A program made the translations under genes and the position numbers. From assembly GCF_018967645.1 (NCBI RefSeq), contig NZ_JAHLZF010000007.1:55115-119114 (forward strand): a stretch of DNA of 64,000 nucleotides, in the 5' to 3' direction. The notes beneath the pieces were generated by a model. The model worked only from the letters and a program-made list of their open reading frames with translations, searched no databases and was not told the origin of the DNA. Shown here piece after piece: positions 31,548 through 40,387 of the stretch. Positions within the stretch are counted from its first letter, which is position 1. Every line of letters begins with the position of its first letter. Source of the stretch: Allobacillus halotolerans. GTDB lineage: Bacteria > Bacillota > Bacilli > Bacillales > Alkalibacillaceae.

Positions 31548-31919
31548 TTACGAATCTGGCTGTTCAGATTGTCGTTCAGCATCCGTTCGTTCATTTGCTT
31601 CTCGTAATTCATCACGAATGCTACTTTCATGTAATTTAACTCCTGCGTTATGTGCAGCTCTGGAGATCATGTGTCCACTAATCGGGGCGGTTAGCATAAT
31701 AAACCATATCCCAATTAAAAGTTTTCCACTAATGATTTCGTGGTCTACGTACAAAAATAAAAACGCTGCTAGCAAGACACTGGCCACACCGAGTGTAGAA
31801 GCTTTCGTTGCTGCGTGAAGTCGTGTATAGACATCAGGAAACCGCAGTATGCCGAGTGACCCTGAAAAAATGAAAAAGGTGCCAACAAGTAAAAATAAAC
31901 TAATGATTATTTCGATCAA
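31548..31919 (-). CDS. mrpG: Mrp Na+/H+ antiporter subunit G
   Basis: 123-residue membrane subunit of the multisubunit Mrp (Mnh) cation/proton antiporter. Three hydrophobic helices in the first 90 residues, with the family signature GSLGILRFPDVYTRLHAATKA near residues 22-42, then a charged tail. Start TTG at 31919 with SD AAAGGGTG; the gene overlaps mrpF by 20 bases. It is last in the operon and is followed by a strong terminator. Confidence 0.9.
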   Translation of the reverse strand: MIEIIISLFLLVGTFFIFSGSLGILRFPDVYTRLHAATKASTLGVASVLLAAFLFLYVDHEIISGKLLIGIWFIMLTAPISGHMISRAAHNAGVKLHESSIRDELREANERTDAERQSEQPDS

Positions 31920-32205
31920 TGATAACACCCTTTTCAATAAATTTCGCAATTGCGATCGTACCGATAAACAATAAAATTCCAATCAATAAAATAACATCAT
32001 TTAGTTTTGTCGTCACTAGATGGATCGCTGTCAGACCGGCGAAAGCCATTAAATTGATTCCCATCGTATCTAAGGCGACAGCACGGTCCGCATTTGTCGG
32101 ACCAATGATAATGCGAATCAATAGGATAACTACCGAAAAAGCTACTGCGACCAGACAAACGATCACTGTCCATTCCAATAGTTCGCCTCCGAAATCTTCT
32201 AACAT
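31900..32205 (-). CDS. mrpF: Mrp Na+/H+ antiporter subunit F
   Basis: 101-residue subunit with three transmembrane helices. The motif IRIIIGPTNADRAVALDTMG (near residues 31-50) is typical of MrpF/MnhF. Its ATG shares one base with the mrpE stop (TAATG), so translation is coupled; SD GGAGGTG lies upstream. A TTG at codon 11 with a closer SD is an alternative start that better matches B. subtilis MrpF length. Confidence 0.9.
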   Translation of the reverse strand: MLEDFGGELLEWTVIVCLVAVAFSVVILLIRIIIGPTNADRAVALDTMGINLMAFAGLTAIHLVTTKLNDVILLIGILLFIGTIAIAKFIEKGVIIDRNNH

Positions 32206-32681
32206 TATCTCGTCACCTCCATAATCGCTTTTTCAAAGGTTTCCTTAATACCTTCAATTTCTTTTTCGATATCCGGCATATCCATCGCGTGGATATAGAT
32301 TGTCGTATGATCATCAGAAATTGAAACGCTCAACGTTCCAGGAGTCAATGAAATTAAGTTGGCAAGCAACGTAATTTCCCAATTCGTACGAAGTTCAGTC
32401 GGTAGTGCAAAGATCCCGGGTTCTACGTTCAACTTGGGCTTGTATACAAGTTTGGCTATTTGCCAGGTCGATCCAATTAATTCTTTTAAAAATAACAAGA
32501 TCAACTTGATCATCAATAAGACTCGCTTAAAGTAGAATGCATCTGGTATGAAGCGACGAAGTAAGAACAATAAAGCAATGCCGATGATATAACCAATCAG
32601 AAAAGTGACGAATGTATAAGACTCTGTCATAAACATCCATAAAACTGCAATAAGTAAATTGAATATTATTTGAATAGCCAT
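32205..32681 (-). CDS. mrpE: Mrp Na+/H+ antiporter subunit E
   Basis: 158-residue subunit. Two to three N-terminal transmembrane helices (about 5-40 and 53-72) are followed by a cytoplasmic domain with the family stretch TLLANLISLTPGTLSVSI near 103-120. ATG with SD GGGAG. Coupled to mrpF by a one-base overlap, five bases after mrpD. Confidence 0.92.
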   Translation of the reverse strand: MAIQIIFNLLIAVLWMFMTESYTFVTFLIGYIIGIALLFLLRRFIPDAFYFKRVLLMIKLILLFLKELIGSTWQIAKLVYKPKLNVEPGIFALPTELRTNWEITLLANLISLTPGTLSVSISDDHTTIYIHAMDMPDIEKEIEGIKETFEKAIMEVTR

Positions 32682-32686
32682 AAATC

Positions 32687-34171
32687 TTACTCCCTTAGTA
32701 CGGCGTTAATGTATTCTGCTCGATCTAACAACATATTAGCAATTGTTTCAACGTGAGGATAGATAAACTCAGCACCGATTCCAATAAAAATACTGATCGC
32801 AAGTAATACTGCGGCTGGAATGGTTAGATGGCGAACTTTTTTATTTTGTCCTTCTGGAAGTCCTTCAACAGTGTCTCCCCAAAAACCACGTACGAAGATA
32901 CGAATCATCGAATAAAGGATCAATAAGCTTGTTATTAGGGCTGCTACGGTTAAAAGGATTTCTTCTTGTTCTAATGATCCTCTTAATAATAGTATCTTTC
33001 CAATAAACCCACTGAATGGCGGTACACCTGCCAATACGAGAGAACCAATAAAGAAAAGCCAGCCAAGCACAGGATATCGGGTAATTAATCCACCCATTTT
33101 TCGCAGATCGTCCGTACCGGCGGCTACAACCAAAGCACCAACGAGAAAGAAAAGGGCTGCTTTAATGATCATATCATGCACTAAGTAATAGACTGAGCCT
33201 TCAATGCCGGCTGACGAATATAAGCTAATCCCCATTAGAATGAAGCCAATTGCCGGTATAATGTTATACGTAACAATCAGTTTAACATTTTGCGTAGACA
33301 AGGCTCCAATTACACCGAATAACATGGTGAATATGGCTAACCAGGTGAAAATTTCGTGTGTAATACCTATATCATGATTGAAGATTAATGTAAAAACACG
33401 AAGAATGGAATAGATTCCGACTTTCGTAAGTAATGCCCCAAATAATGCGGAAACGACCGGGTTTGGGACGATATAAGAATTAGGTAACCAATAATAAAGT
33501 GGGAATATGGCCGCTTTAATCGCAAATACGAAAAACAGCAAGACAGCGAGTCCTGTTAATATTCCTGCTTGCTCAGCTTCTTGAATTCTTTCAGCTAAGT
33601 GAGCCATGTTTACGGTTCCGACGGAGGCATAGATAAAACCAATCGTCGTGACAAATAGCATGGAAGAGAAAACGTTAAATAGTACATATTTAAGAGATTC
33701 TCTTAATTGTACTTTTCCTCCTCCGAGTACGATGAGCCCGTACGAGGCCATCAACAATACTTCAAAGAATACAAACAGGTTAAATAAGTCTCCGGTCAAG
33801 AAAGCACCGACAACCCCACTAATCATCAAGAACATAAACGTATAAAAATAGTAGCTTTCTTGAAGTTGACTTAATGAGCTTGGTGCATAGAAGACGGCTG
33901 CAGTGGTCAAGATTGATGTAATCAAAACAAGCGTCACAGATAAATAATCAGCCACAATCGATATGCCGAATGGAGCGGCCCAGCCACTTGCTTGCATAAC
34001 GATGATTCCGTCCGTGAAAACGACCCAAGCTAAGTACCCCGCATATACTAAAAAGATTATCGCGAATAGTTTCGCAATGAACCGTGATAGACCAAGCTTT
34101 TTTGGTATAAACGCTGAGATAACACTAGCTATCAAAGGTATAACTATCGGTAAAACTGCTAAGTTACTCAT
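32687..34171 (-). CDS. mrpD: Mrp Na+/H+ antiporter subunit D
   Basis: 494-residue antiporter-like subunit homologous to NuoM/NuoN of complex I, with about 14 transmembrane helices. Conserved charged residues of the proton path are seen in LFNLFVFFEVLLMASYGL near residue 130 (glutamate) and in FAIKAAIFPLYYWLP near 216 (lysine). ATG at 34171 is chosen over the GTG three bases upstream; it overlaps the end of mrpC by eight bases. Confidence 0.93.
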   Translation of the reverse strand: MSNLAVLPIVIPLIASVISAFIPKKLGLSRFIAKLFAIIFLVYAGYLAWVVFTDGIIVMQASGWAAPFGISIVADYLSVTLVLITSILTTAAVFYAPSSLSQLQESYYFYTFMFLMISGVVGAFLTGDLFNLFVFFEVLLMASYGLIVLGGGKVQLRESLKYVLFNVFSSMLFVTTIGFIYASVGTVNMAHLAERIQEAEQAGILTGLAVLLFFVFAIKAAIFPLYYWLPNSYIVPNPVVSALFGALLTKVGIYSILRVFTLIFNHDIGITHEIFTWLAIFTMLFGVIGALSTQNVKLIVTYNIIPAIGFILMGISLYSSAGIEGSVYYLVHDMIIKAALFFLVGALVVAAGTDDLRKMGGLITRYPVLGWLFFIGSLVLAGVPPFSGFIGKILLLRGSLEQEEILLTVAALITSLLILYSMIRIFVRGFWGDTVEGLPEGQNKKVRHLTIPAAVLLAISIFIGIGAEFIYPHVETIANMLLDRAEYINAVLRE

Positions 34172-34502
34172 CACTACTACCTCTCAATTCGTCCATATTA
34201 TCAGATTTGTTCAGTGTGTAGGTTCGGTAAGCCAATACGAGTAGAAAACTAGTTACCCCAAAGCTAATGACAATGGATGTCAGAATGAGAGCTTGTGGTA
34301 GAGGATCCGCATAGTTTGTTACACCCTCAACCAATACAGGAGGATTTCCTCGTTTTAATTTTCCCATCGTAAGCAAAAATAGATGGGCAGCATGTGAAAG
34401 TAGTACCGTACCTATGATGATTCTTAAAAACTGCTTTTGCAATAAGTTATATATGGCGGTGGCGAACAAAATGGACGCCAAGATAGCCATCAAGATTTCC
34501 AT
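34164..34502 (-). CDS. mrpC: Mrp Na+/H+ antiporter subunit C
   Basis: 112-residue subunit homologous to NuoK, with three transmembrane helices. The segment LLSHAAHLFLLTMG and the family motif YADPLPQALILTSIVISFG (near 65-83) identify it. The SD (GGGGG) lies inside the last codons of mrpA, and the start codon is one base after the mrpA stop. In the usual operon mrpB would separate the two genes; there is no room for it here. Confidence 0.93.
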   Translation of the reverse strand: MEILMAILASILFATAIYNLLQKQFLRIIIGTVLLSHAAHLFLLTMGKLKRGNPPVLVEGVTNYADPLPQALILTSIVISFGVTSFLLVLAYRTYTLNKSDNMDELRGSSDE

Positions 34503-34503
34503 A

Positions 34504-36837
34504 TTATTTCGCCCCCTTATTCTTCCGTAAACGGATTAATGAATAAATTGCAAGTCCTGCTCCAAACAGTACAGAAACTTCAAATAATGTATCCATTCCA
34601 CGGAAATCAACTAAGATCACGTTAACGATATTGTCTCCTCCGCCTAGCTTATAAGCGTTTTCTGTAAAGTAATCGGAGATCGTACTGAAAAATTGACTGT
34701 TGTATGCACTAATGGATATGACGAGCATCAATGCGCCGAATCCAACCGAAATCAATGCGTTCATACCGCGATGGGCGATTGATTCTGTTCGTTTGGTTAG
34801 GTTCGGTAAGTGATAGAAACAAAGTAAAAACAGTGCGACAGTAACAGTCTCAACAATCAGCTGAGTCAGCGCTAAATCCGGTGCACTGTATAGAACGAAC
34901 AAAATCGCAAGACCATATCCAACTACACCTACAACTAGAATGGCAGCAATGCGATTGGTCACAAAAATGGTTGCGACTGCTGCGATTGCCATCACAATCG
35001 CAATTAAAACCTCATGAACAGTGACAGGAGCCACATCTGATACTTCAAAATTGATGCCATCACTAATAAATAACACAGTTCCTGTAATCGTGGTGACAGA
35101 AGCTAGTAACAAGATCATATAAAGCCGTAAAGAACCATTCATATAAGTGAATGTAATCCGATTACTAGCAGCTTCTAATTGATTGACTCCCCAATCATAA
35201 ATCCGGTTAAAGGAAAAGTTACCTGGTATAATCGTGTAAACTTTTTCCCAACTTGTTTTGGTTAAATACAGTACTGTTCCAAGCGCGACTACTGCTAGAG
35301 ACATGTACAACGGTGGAATGAATCCATGCCAGAAGCTGATTTCTTTTGTAACTTCAGCACCGAAAACGGCATCTGCTGCATGGGTCAATAAGCCATTGTT
35401 GAAAAGACTAGGGAAAAGCCCAATGACAATTACACCAACTACTAAAATGATGGGCGATAAAAGCATCATGAATGGTGCTTCATGCGGCTTAACTGGTAAT
35501 TGTTCTTCTTTATATTTACCTCTGAATGTTCCGAAGAATAAATACATCGAATAAACAAACGTGAAAATACTACCAATCACTGCTAAGTAAGGAAGCACGG
35601 CAGCAAGTACTTCCACAAAGGTTCCTGCATATCCAGATAATTGGAGTGATGCATCAAAAAACATCTCTTTACTATAAAAACCGTTTAAAAATGGCATTGG
35701 CACCCCGGCCATCGAAAATGTTCCAAACAGGGCCAGTGTGGCAGACATTGGCATAAACGTCATCAGCCCACCCAGCTTTCGAATATCCCGCGTGCCGGTT
35801 TCATGGTCGACAATACCCGCAATCATAAACAAGCTTCCTTTAAAGGTTGCATGGTTTAAAATATGGAAAACAGCTGCGAAGATTGCGATATCCGTACCAA
35901 AACCTAACATAGCCATAATCATACCTAATTGACTGATCGTTGAATAAGCAAGAATCGCCTTTAAATCCGTTTGACGGACAGCCATATAGGAACCACATAC
36001 TAAAGTAATGATTCCAAATAAACTTAATAACATGAAAAAACTAGGTTCGCCACCGAAAATGGCTGAGAAACGAGCCATTAAATAAATTCCGGCTTTTACC
36101 ATTGTTGCCGAGTGTAAATAAGCACTGACAGGTGTCGGCGCTTCCATCGCATCCGGTAACCAAATATGGAAAGGAAATTGTGCGGATTTCGTAAATGCTC
36201 CAAGTAATAAAAAGATTAAAATCAAGGGGAAAAAGGAGCTTTCCAAAATAACATCCGCTTGGCCAACCATTTCGCGTATACTTGTCGTCCCGGTAACGAC
36301 GGTTAATGAAATTAACCCAGCTAATAAACTAAAACCACCACTGACCGTAATTAATAGAGACTTAATTGCTCCATAACGGGATCTTTCTTTAAAATGCCAA
36401 TAACCAATTAAAAGAAACGAAGAGAGGGACGTGAACTCCCAGAAAGCATAGAGGGCAAACACGTTATCGGATAGGACAACACCCAACATAGCTGTCATAA
36501 AAATATACAAATATGTATAAAAATGACCGAGCCGTTCCTCTCTGTCTAAATAATAGATGGAGTATAAGACGACCAACGAACCAATCCCACTGATCAATAG
36601 AGCAAATAAAAGACTCAGCCCATCTAAGTGGAAACTAAGCGATATATCAAGTGAAGGTATCCAACTATAGCTGCTTACTTGACTTTCAAAACCACTCCCG
36701 ACGAATGAGACAAAATAAATAAAAACCAGTAACGGAACAGGCAGGATGAGCCATCCAGTATGTATTTTATGTTTCATCCTGCTGAGGAATGGAATGACGA
36801 TTGCAAATAGAAGTGGTGCAAAAACTGCGTAAATCAT
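34504..36837 (-). CDS. mrpA: Mrp Na+/H+ antiporter subunit A
   Basis: Largest subunit, NuoL-like, about 20 transmembrane helices, 777 residues from this start. The NuoL core motif FTKSAQFPFHIWLPDAMEAP lies near 214. The C-terminal part carries the DUF4040-like helix pair (SAPDLALTQLIVETVTVALF near 645) and the last domain with NIVNVILVDFRGMDTLFEV. It is the unfused MrpA, not the longer MrpA-MrpB fusion of group-2 operons, so the MrpB domain is missing. Two starts are possible (36849, directly abutting the SD GAAAGG, or 36837); the second gives sensible spacing. Confidence 0.92.
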   Translation of the reverse strand: MIYAVFAPLLFAIVIPFLSRMKHKIHTGWLILPVPLLVFIYFVSFVGSGFESQVSSYSWIPSLDISLSFHLDGLSLLFALLISGIGSLVVLYSIYYLDREERLGHFYTYLYIFMTAMLGVVLSDNVFALYAFWEFTSLSSFLLIGYWHFKERSRYGAIKSLLITVSGGFSLLAGLISLTVVTGTTSIREMVGQADVILESSFFPLILIFLLLGAFTKSAQFPFHIWLPDAMEAPTPVSAYLHSATMVKAGIYLMARFSAIFGGEPSFFMLLSLFGIITLVCGSYMAVRQTDLKAILAYSTISQLGMIMAMLGFGTDIAIFAAVFHILNHATFKGSLFMIAGIVDHETGTRDIRKLGGLMTFMPMSATLALFGTFSMAGVPMPFLNGFYSKEMFFDASLQLSGYAGTFVEVLAAVLPYLAVIGSIFTFVYSMYLFFGTFRGKYKEEQLPVKPHEAPFMMLLSPIILVVGVIVIGLFPSLFNNGLLTHAADAVFGAEVTKEISFWHGFIPPLYMSLAVVALGTVLYLTKTSWEKVYTIIPGNFSFNRIYDWGVNQLEAASNRITFTYMNGSLRLYMILLLASVTTITGTVLFISDGINFEVSDVAPVTVHEVLIAIVMAIAAVATIFVTNRIAAILVVGVVGYGLAILFVLYSAPDLALTQLIVETVTVALFLLCFYHLPNLTKRTESIAHRGMNALISVGFGALMLVISISAYNSQFFSTISDYFTENAYKLGGGDNIVNVILVDFRGMDTLFEVSVLFGAGLAIYSLIRLRKNKGAK

Positions 36838-36882
36838 GAATGGTGACATCCTTTCAACGGTATAAATACAAATATAGTAACC

Positions 36883-36912
36883 ATTATAATGGCTAATGAT
36901 TAAAATTGAAAA
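36883..36912 (-). promoter_or_regulatory. Candidate promoter of the mrp operon
   Basis: On the minus strand TTTTCA (36912-36907), 18-bp spacer, TATAAT (36888-36883), about 45 bases ahead of the mrpA start. The -10 is consensus; the -35 matches 4 of 6. Confidence 0.55.
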
Positions 36913-36931
36913 GAGTAAACCATCAGCCAAT

Positions 36932-36960
36932 AAAAAAACTAACACAGTTATTCGTGTTAG
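36932..36960 (-). terminator. Terminator after sda
   Basis: CTAACAC (36939-36945) and GTGTTAG (36954-36960) with a run of seven T on the minus strand. It isolates sda from the mrp operon downstream. Confidence 0.88.
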
Positions 36961-36983
36961 TTATATATAGGTAGAAAAGCTAT

Positions 36984-37124
36984 TTATGACATTTCTTTGA
37001 TTTTTTCATCCAGCCCTCTAATGACAAGCTCTCGTTCGATTAAGTTAATAAAGTCATCATTTAAATCCAACTTAACGGCACGATAATAAGACTCAATGAG
37101 TAAACGGTCTGATAATTGTTCCAT
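36984..37124 (-). CDS. sda: Sporulation checkpoint inhibitor Sda
   Basis: 46-residue helical hairpin protein that binds and inhibits the sporulation kinase KinA when DNA replication is disturbed. The translation begins MEQLSDRLLIESYYRAVKL and continues LNDDFINLIERELVIRGL, matching B. subtilis Sda in length and in the LSD-LLIESY core. It is immediately upstream of yqeG but on the opposite strand, as in B. subtilis. The upstream region carries a cluster of DnaA boxes, consistent with the known DnaA control of sda. The SD AGGGT is weak. Confidence 0.92.
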   Translation of the reverse strand: MEQLSDRLLIESYYRAVKLDLNDDFINLIERELVIRGLDEKIKEMS

Positions 37125-37229
37125 TATGAATACCCTAGCAGGGCGCACCTCCCATAAATCTCTGAGTCAATCTCTAATCTACGTGATTTATCCTATCACT
37201 AATAAGGTGAATAAACAATTCGATTTTTT

Positions 37230-37325
37230 TGTGTGTAACTTGTGCATAAGTTGTGCGTAATGCAACAAAAATCACTTAAAAATGTTGCGATATTAGTGTT
37301 TATCCTGTTGATTTGTTTATCCACA
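37230..37325. promoter_or_regulatory. DnaA-box cluster upstream of sda and yqeG
   Basis: Two perfect DnaA boxes (consensus TTATNCACA): TGTGCATAA at 37241-37249 (minus orientation) and TTATCCACA at 37317-37325 (plus). Two one-mismatch boxes flank the first: TGTGTGTAA at 37230-37238 and TGTGCGTAA at 37252-37260. The three minus-oriented boxes are spaced exactly 11 bp start to start. They lie 105-200 bp ahead of sda, upstream of a weak minus-strand promoter candidate (TTGTTT at 37218-37213, 17-bp spacer, TAGGAT at 37195-37190). The rest of the 37125-37540 gap holds only leader sequence for yqeG with possible -10 boxes (TATAAT at 37433-37438). Confidence 0.82.
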
Positions 37326-37540
37326 GAGAGAAAAATGTATGAATTTGTCGAACGATTTTTAGCATACATTCGTGCTGTTTTGCTTAAGAAATCTTATTAT
37401 TCATTATTACCGTTCAATTCATAAAGTAAACATATAATACACTAAAAAATGATTCGCTCATGTTTATCCATTAAAAACGCTTTTCAATTGTTAGACGTTC
37501 CTTTATGATGAATACTAGCGAATATAGGTGAGGTGTAAGT

Positions 37541-38056
37541 ATGCTTTCAGATTTTTTGCCCAATGACCAAGTTAAAGACGTGTTCGAAATAACACCTGCT
37601 TATTTAAAAGAACGAGGAATTAAAGGCGTTATTACGGATTTAGACAATACGTTAGTAGCTTGGGACCAGCCGGAGGCAACTCCTGAAATCATTGAATGGT
37701 TCAAATCATTGAGAGAAGCTGGACTCCAAGTGACGATTATCTCCAATAACAATGAAGAACGGGTAAGGTTTTTTTCGAATCCTTTAGATATTCCTTTTAT
37801 CCATAATGCTAAAAAGCCTACACAAAAAGCTTTTAGAAAGGCAAGAAAAACCATGAACCTTCCGAAAGAGGAAATTGTGGTGGTAGGTGATCAGTTATTG
37901 ACTGACGTTCTCGGTGGGAATCGTGGAGGTTTATATACAATACTTGTCATACCCGTTGTTGAATCGGATGGGTTTTTTACAAAATTCAATCGGATGATCG
38001 AAAGAAGAATCATGAATTACTTTAAACGAAAAGGTAAGTTGAACTGGGAGGAATAG
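37541..38056 (+). CDS. yqeG: YqeG family HAD phosphatase
   Basis: 171-residue HAD-superfamily phosphatase, IIIA subfamily. Motif I ITDLDNTLVAWD with the nucleophile aspartates (near 37), motif II ISNNNEERV near 66, the lysine of motif III in KKPTQKAF near 91 and motif IV VVGDQLLTDVLGGN near 112 are all intact, so it should be catalytic. The physiological substrate is not known; some relatives act on phosphatidylglycerophosphate. First gene of the yqeG-yqeH-aroE-yhbY-nadD-yqeK-rsfS-yqeM cluster. SD GAGGTG. Confidence 0.93.
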   Translation: MLSDFLPNDQVKDVFEITPAYLKERGIKGVITDLDNTLVAWDQPEATPEIIEWFKSLREAGLQVTIISNNNEERVRFFSNPLDIPFIHNAKKPTQKAFRKARKTMNLPKEEIVVVGDQLLTDVLGGNRGGLYTILVIPVVESDGFFTKFNRMIERRIMNYFKRKGKLNWEE

Positions 38057-38057
38057 T

Positions 38058-39164
38058 ATGAATGAGCAACTGTACTGTCAAGGTTGTGGGGCACCCATTC
38101 AGACAGAAAATAAGCAAGAGCCTGGATATGTACCTGAATCTGCATTGCATCAAGAACAATTGATTTGCCAGCGTTGCTTTCGGTTGAAAAATTATAATGA
38201 AGTGCAAGACGTCAACATGCATGCAGATGACTTTCTTCAAATGCTTCATGATATTAGTGACCAAGATGCAGTGGTCGTTAATATTGTTGATTTATTTGAT
38301 GTCCACGGAAGTTTTATTCCAGGCTTAAAACGGTTTGTTGGAAATAACCCGATCGTTTTAGTCGGTAATAAAGTTGACTTGTTGCCAAAGTCTACAAACT
38401 TGAACAAAGTTAAGCTTTGGTTGCGAAATGTAGCCAAAGAGTATGGGTTGATTATTGAGGATGTTTTTTTAGTCAGTTCTGTCAAAGGAACAGGAATTGA
38501 AGAGGCCTCTTTACAACTCGATCAACTAAGGCAAGGTAAAGATGTCTATGTTGTCGGTTGTACAAACGTTGGCAAATCGACTTTCATCAATCATTTAATT
38601 CATCAATCGGTCGGTGAGAAAGATGTTATTACGACATCCTATTTTCCTGGTACAACGCTTGGATTCATCGAAATCCCATTAGATGAACAATCAAATTTGA
38701 TTGACACTCCGGGAATTATTAATGATCATCAAATGGCCCATTTGATGACTGCGAAAGACTTGAAGATTATTACTCCGAAAAAAGAAGTGAAACCGAGAGT
38801 CTTCCAATTGAATGATGGACAAACGTTATTCGTCGGCGGAATGGTTCGGTTGGACATTTCTGAAGCGGATGATAAATATGGCTATATTTGTTATTTTTCA
38901 AACCGATTGTCTATTCACCGAACGAAAACGGAAAAAGCAGAAGACTTATATGAAAATCATTTAGGTGAAATGCTGTCTCCACCAAGTGAAGAAACAATAG
39001 AGAAGTGGCCAGCTTTAAAACGAAAAACTTTTCATATTCACGAAAAGAAAATGGATATTGTTGTTTCTGGTCTTGGGTGGATTACGATTCCAGCCGGAAA
39101 AATCACGGTAGATGCGTATGCACCTGAAGGGGTCAATGTAATCATACGCGAAGCAATTATCTAA
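38058..39164 (+). CDS. yqeH: Ribosome biogenesis GTPase YqeH
   Basis: Circularly permuted GTPase needed for assembly of the 30S subunit. 368 residues. N-terminal zinc finger (YCQGCGAPIQ near 5 and ICQRCFRLKNY near 35). The G motifs appear in permuted order: NKVDLLPK (G4, near 107), SSVKGTG (G5, near 139), GCTNVGKST (G1, near 168) and DTPG (G3, near 215). A C-terminal RNA-binding domain follows. One base separates it from yqeG, so the two are cotranscribed. Confidence 0.95.
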   Translation: MNEQLYCQGCGAPIQTENKQEPGYVPESALHQEQLICQRCFRLKNYNEVQDVNMHADDFLQMLHDISDQDAVVVNIVDLFDVHGSFIPGLKRFVGNNPIVLVGNKVDLLPKSTNLNKVKLWLRNVAKEYGLIIEDVFLVSSVKGTGIEEASLQLDQLRQGKDVYVVGCTNVGKSTFINHLIHQSVGEKDVITTSYFPGTTLGFIEIPLDEQSNLIDTPGIINDHQMAHLMTAKDLKIITPKKEVKPRVFQLNDGQTLFVGGMVRLDISEADDKYGYICYFSNRLSIHRTKTEKAEDLYENHLGEMLSPPSEETIEKWPALKRKTFHIHEKKMDIVVSGLGWITIPAGKITVDAYAPEGVNVIIREAII

Positions 39165-39177
39165 GGAGAAGAATTCC

Positions 39178-39990
39178 ATGTATCACTTCGGACTGATTGG
39201 AAATCCCATCAAACATTCCAAATCCCCTGAACTCCATCAACATTTTTTGAAAGATTTTGGGGTAAATGGTGCATATGAATTATATGAATTAACACATGCA
39301 GAATTGGATGCCTTTACAGAACAAGTGAAGCAAGACGGATTGATGGGTTTTAATGTGACTGCACCATATAAAGCATCAATCATTCCTTATTTGGATCGAC
39401 TGGACTTTTATGCGCAGGAAATGAATGCGGTGAATACCGTTAAATTGATGGATGGGCAGCTTGTTGGTTACAATACAGATGGAATTGGATATATTGAAGC
39501 TTTAAGACAAGCTAAATCAGAATTTTTCAATCAAACGAAAAAAAAGATCTTGATTATCGGAGCAGGGGGCGCAGCAAAAGGAATCGCACTTGCATTGAAT
39601 GATATAGAAAATTTTACGATTGATATTACGAATCGTACCGAAGAAAAAGCAATTGAACTTACGAAGAAACTAAAAACAAGCCAAGTATACGATCTAACTG
39701 AAGCTGAAGAACATCTAGGTAAATATGACCTTATTATTCAAACGACTACCGTTGGAATGCAACCGAATATCGATACACAAATAATCCGATTAGATCGCGT
39801 AAAGCCACAGGCTATAGTGAGTGATATCGTTTATCAACCGAAATGGACGAAATTTCTAGAGCAAGCGGATGAATTGGGGATTGAAGTTTTATTCGGTATT
39901 GATATGTTGATTCATCAAGCGGCAAAATCATTTGAAATTTGGACAGGACATCGACCTAATGAAAGGCTGTTAGAATGGCTGAAGGAGTGA
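39178..39990 (+). CDS. aroE: Shikimate dehydrogenase
   Basis: NADPH-dependent reduction of 3-dehydroshikimate to shikimate in aromatic amino acid synthesis. 270 residues. Substrate-binding NPIKHSKSP (residues 9-17), catalytic lysine in GFNVTAPYK near 65, ENTVKLM-type region and the nucleotide-binding GAGGAAKGIALAL near 127. SD AAGGAG nine bases upstream of the ATG. Placed inside the ribosome-assembly cluster as in other Bacillaceae. Confidence 0.96.
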   Translation: MYHFGLIGNPIKHSKSPELHQHFLKDFGVNGAYELYELTHAELDAFTEQVKQDGLMGFNVTAPYKASIIPYLDRLDFYAQEMNAVNTVKLMDGQLVGYNTDGIGYIEALRQAKSEFFNQTKKKILIIGAGGAAKGIALALNDIENFTIDITNRTEEKAIELTKKLKTSQVYDLTEAEEHLGKYDLIIQTTTVGMQPNIDTQIIRLDRVKPQAIVSDIVYQPKWTKFLEQADELGIEVLFGIDMLIHQAAKSFEIWTGHRPNERLLEWLKE

Positions 39991-39994
39991 TCAG

Positions 39995-40285
39995 ATGTTA
40001 ACCGGAAAACAAAAACGATTTTTACGTAAAGAAGCCCATCATTTATCACCAATTTTTCAAGTTGGTAAACAAGGTGTCAATGACAATTTGATTGCCCAAT
40101 TAAATGATGTGCTTGAGAAAAGAGAATTGATCAAGATAAATATTTTACAAAATGTCTTTGAAGATAAAGAAGAGATCGCCCAACAGATTGTGCGGGGAAC
40201 AAATGCTGAGTTGGTGCAGATCATTGGGAATATCGTTATTTTGTACAAGCCTTCTGAAGAAAATAAACAGATTGAATTACCATAA
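39995..40285 (+). CDS. yhbY: YhbY/CRS1-CRM RNA-binding protein (YqeI)
   Basis: 96-residue single CRM-domain protein that associates with pre-ribosomal particles. The family GxxG-type loop is in VGKQGVNDNLIAQLNDVLEKRELIKI (residues 25-50), followed by NAELVQIIGNIVILYKPS. Start four bases after aroE; SD within the end of aroE (GGAGTGATCAG). Its role in 50S assembly is inferred from E. coli YhbY. Confidence 0.93.
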   Translation: MLTGKQKRFLRKEAHHLSPIFQVGKQGVNDNLIAQLNDVLEKRELIKINILQNVFEDKEEIAQQIVRGTNAELVQIIGNIVILYKPSEENKQIELP

Positions 40286-40387
40286 TGCGTAGTTTCAATA
40301 ATAGGGTGTCAACCACCCATGTTTCTTGCGAGCTATATTGGTCGACGAGTGTGGAAAGATAATTATACCGATATAGAAGGTGATCTT

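Noticed and set aside
30684..37124. Genomic island or prophage between mtnN and yqeG because several genes switch strand.
   Set aside because: No integrase, transposase, attachment repeats or tRNA is seen, and sigK and sda are core genes. Only the mrp operon is out of its B. subtilis position.
37242..37424. 60-codon plus-strand frame in the sda-yqeG gap.
   Set aside because: It begins inside a DnaA box, has no SD and overlaps the regulatory region.
40319..40387. N-terminal extension of NadD by 23 residues.
   Set aside because: The nucleotide-binding motif begins at MKVGLFGGTF, the ATG at 40388 has an SD, and the extension has none.
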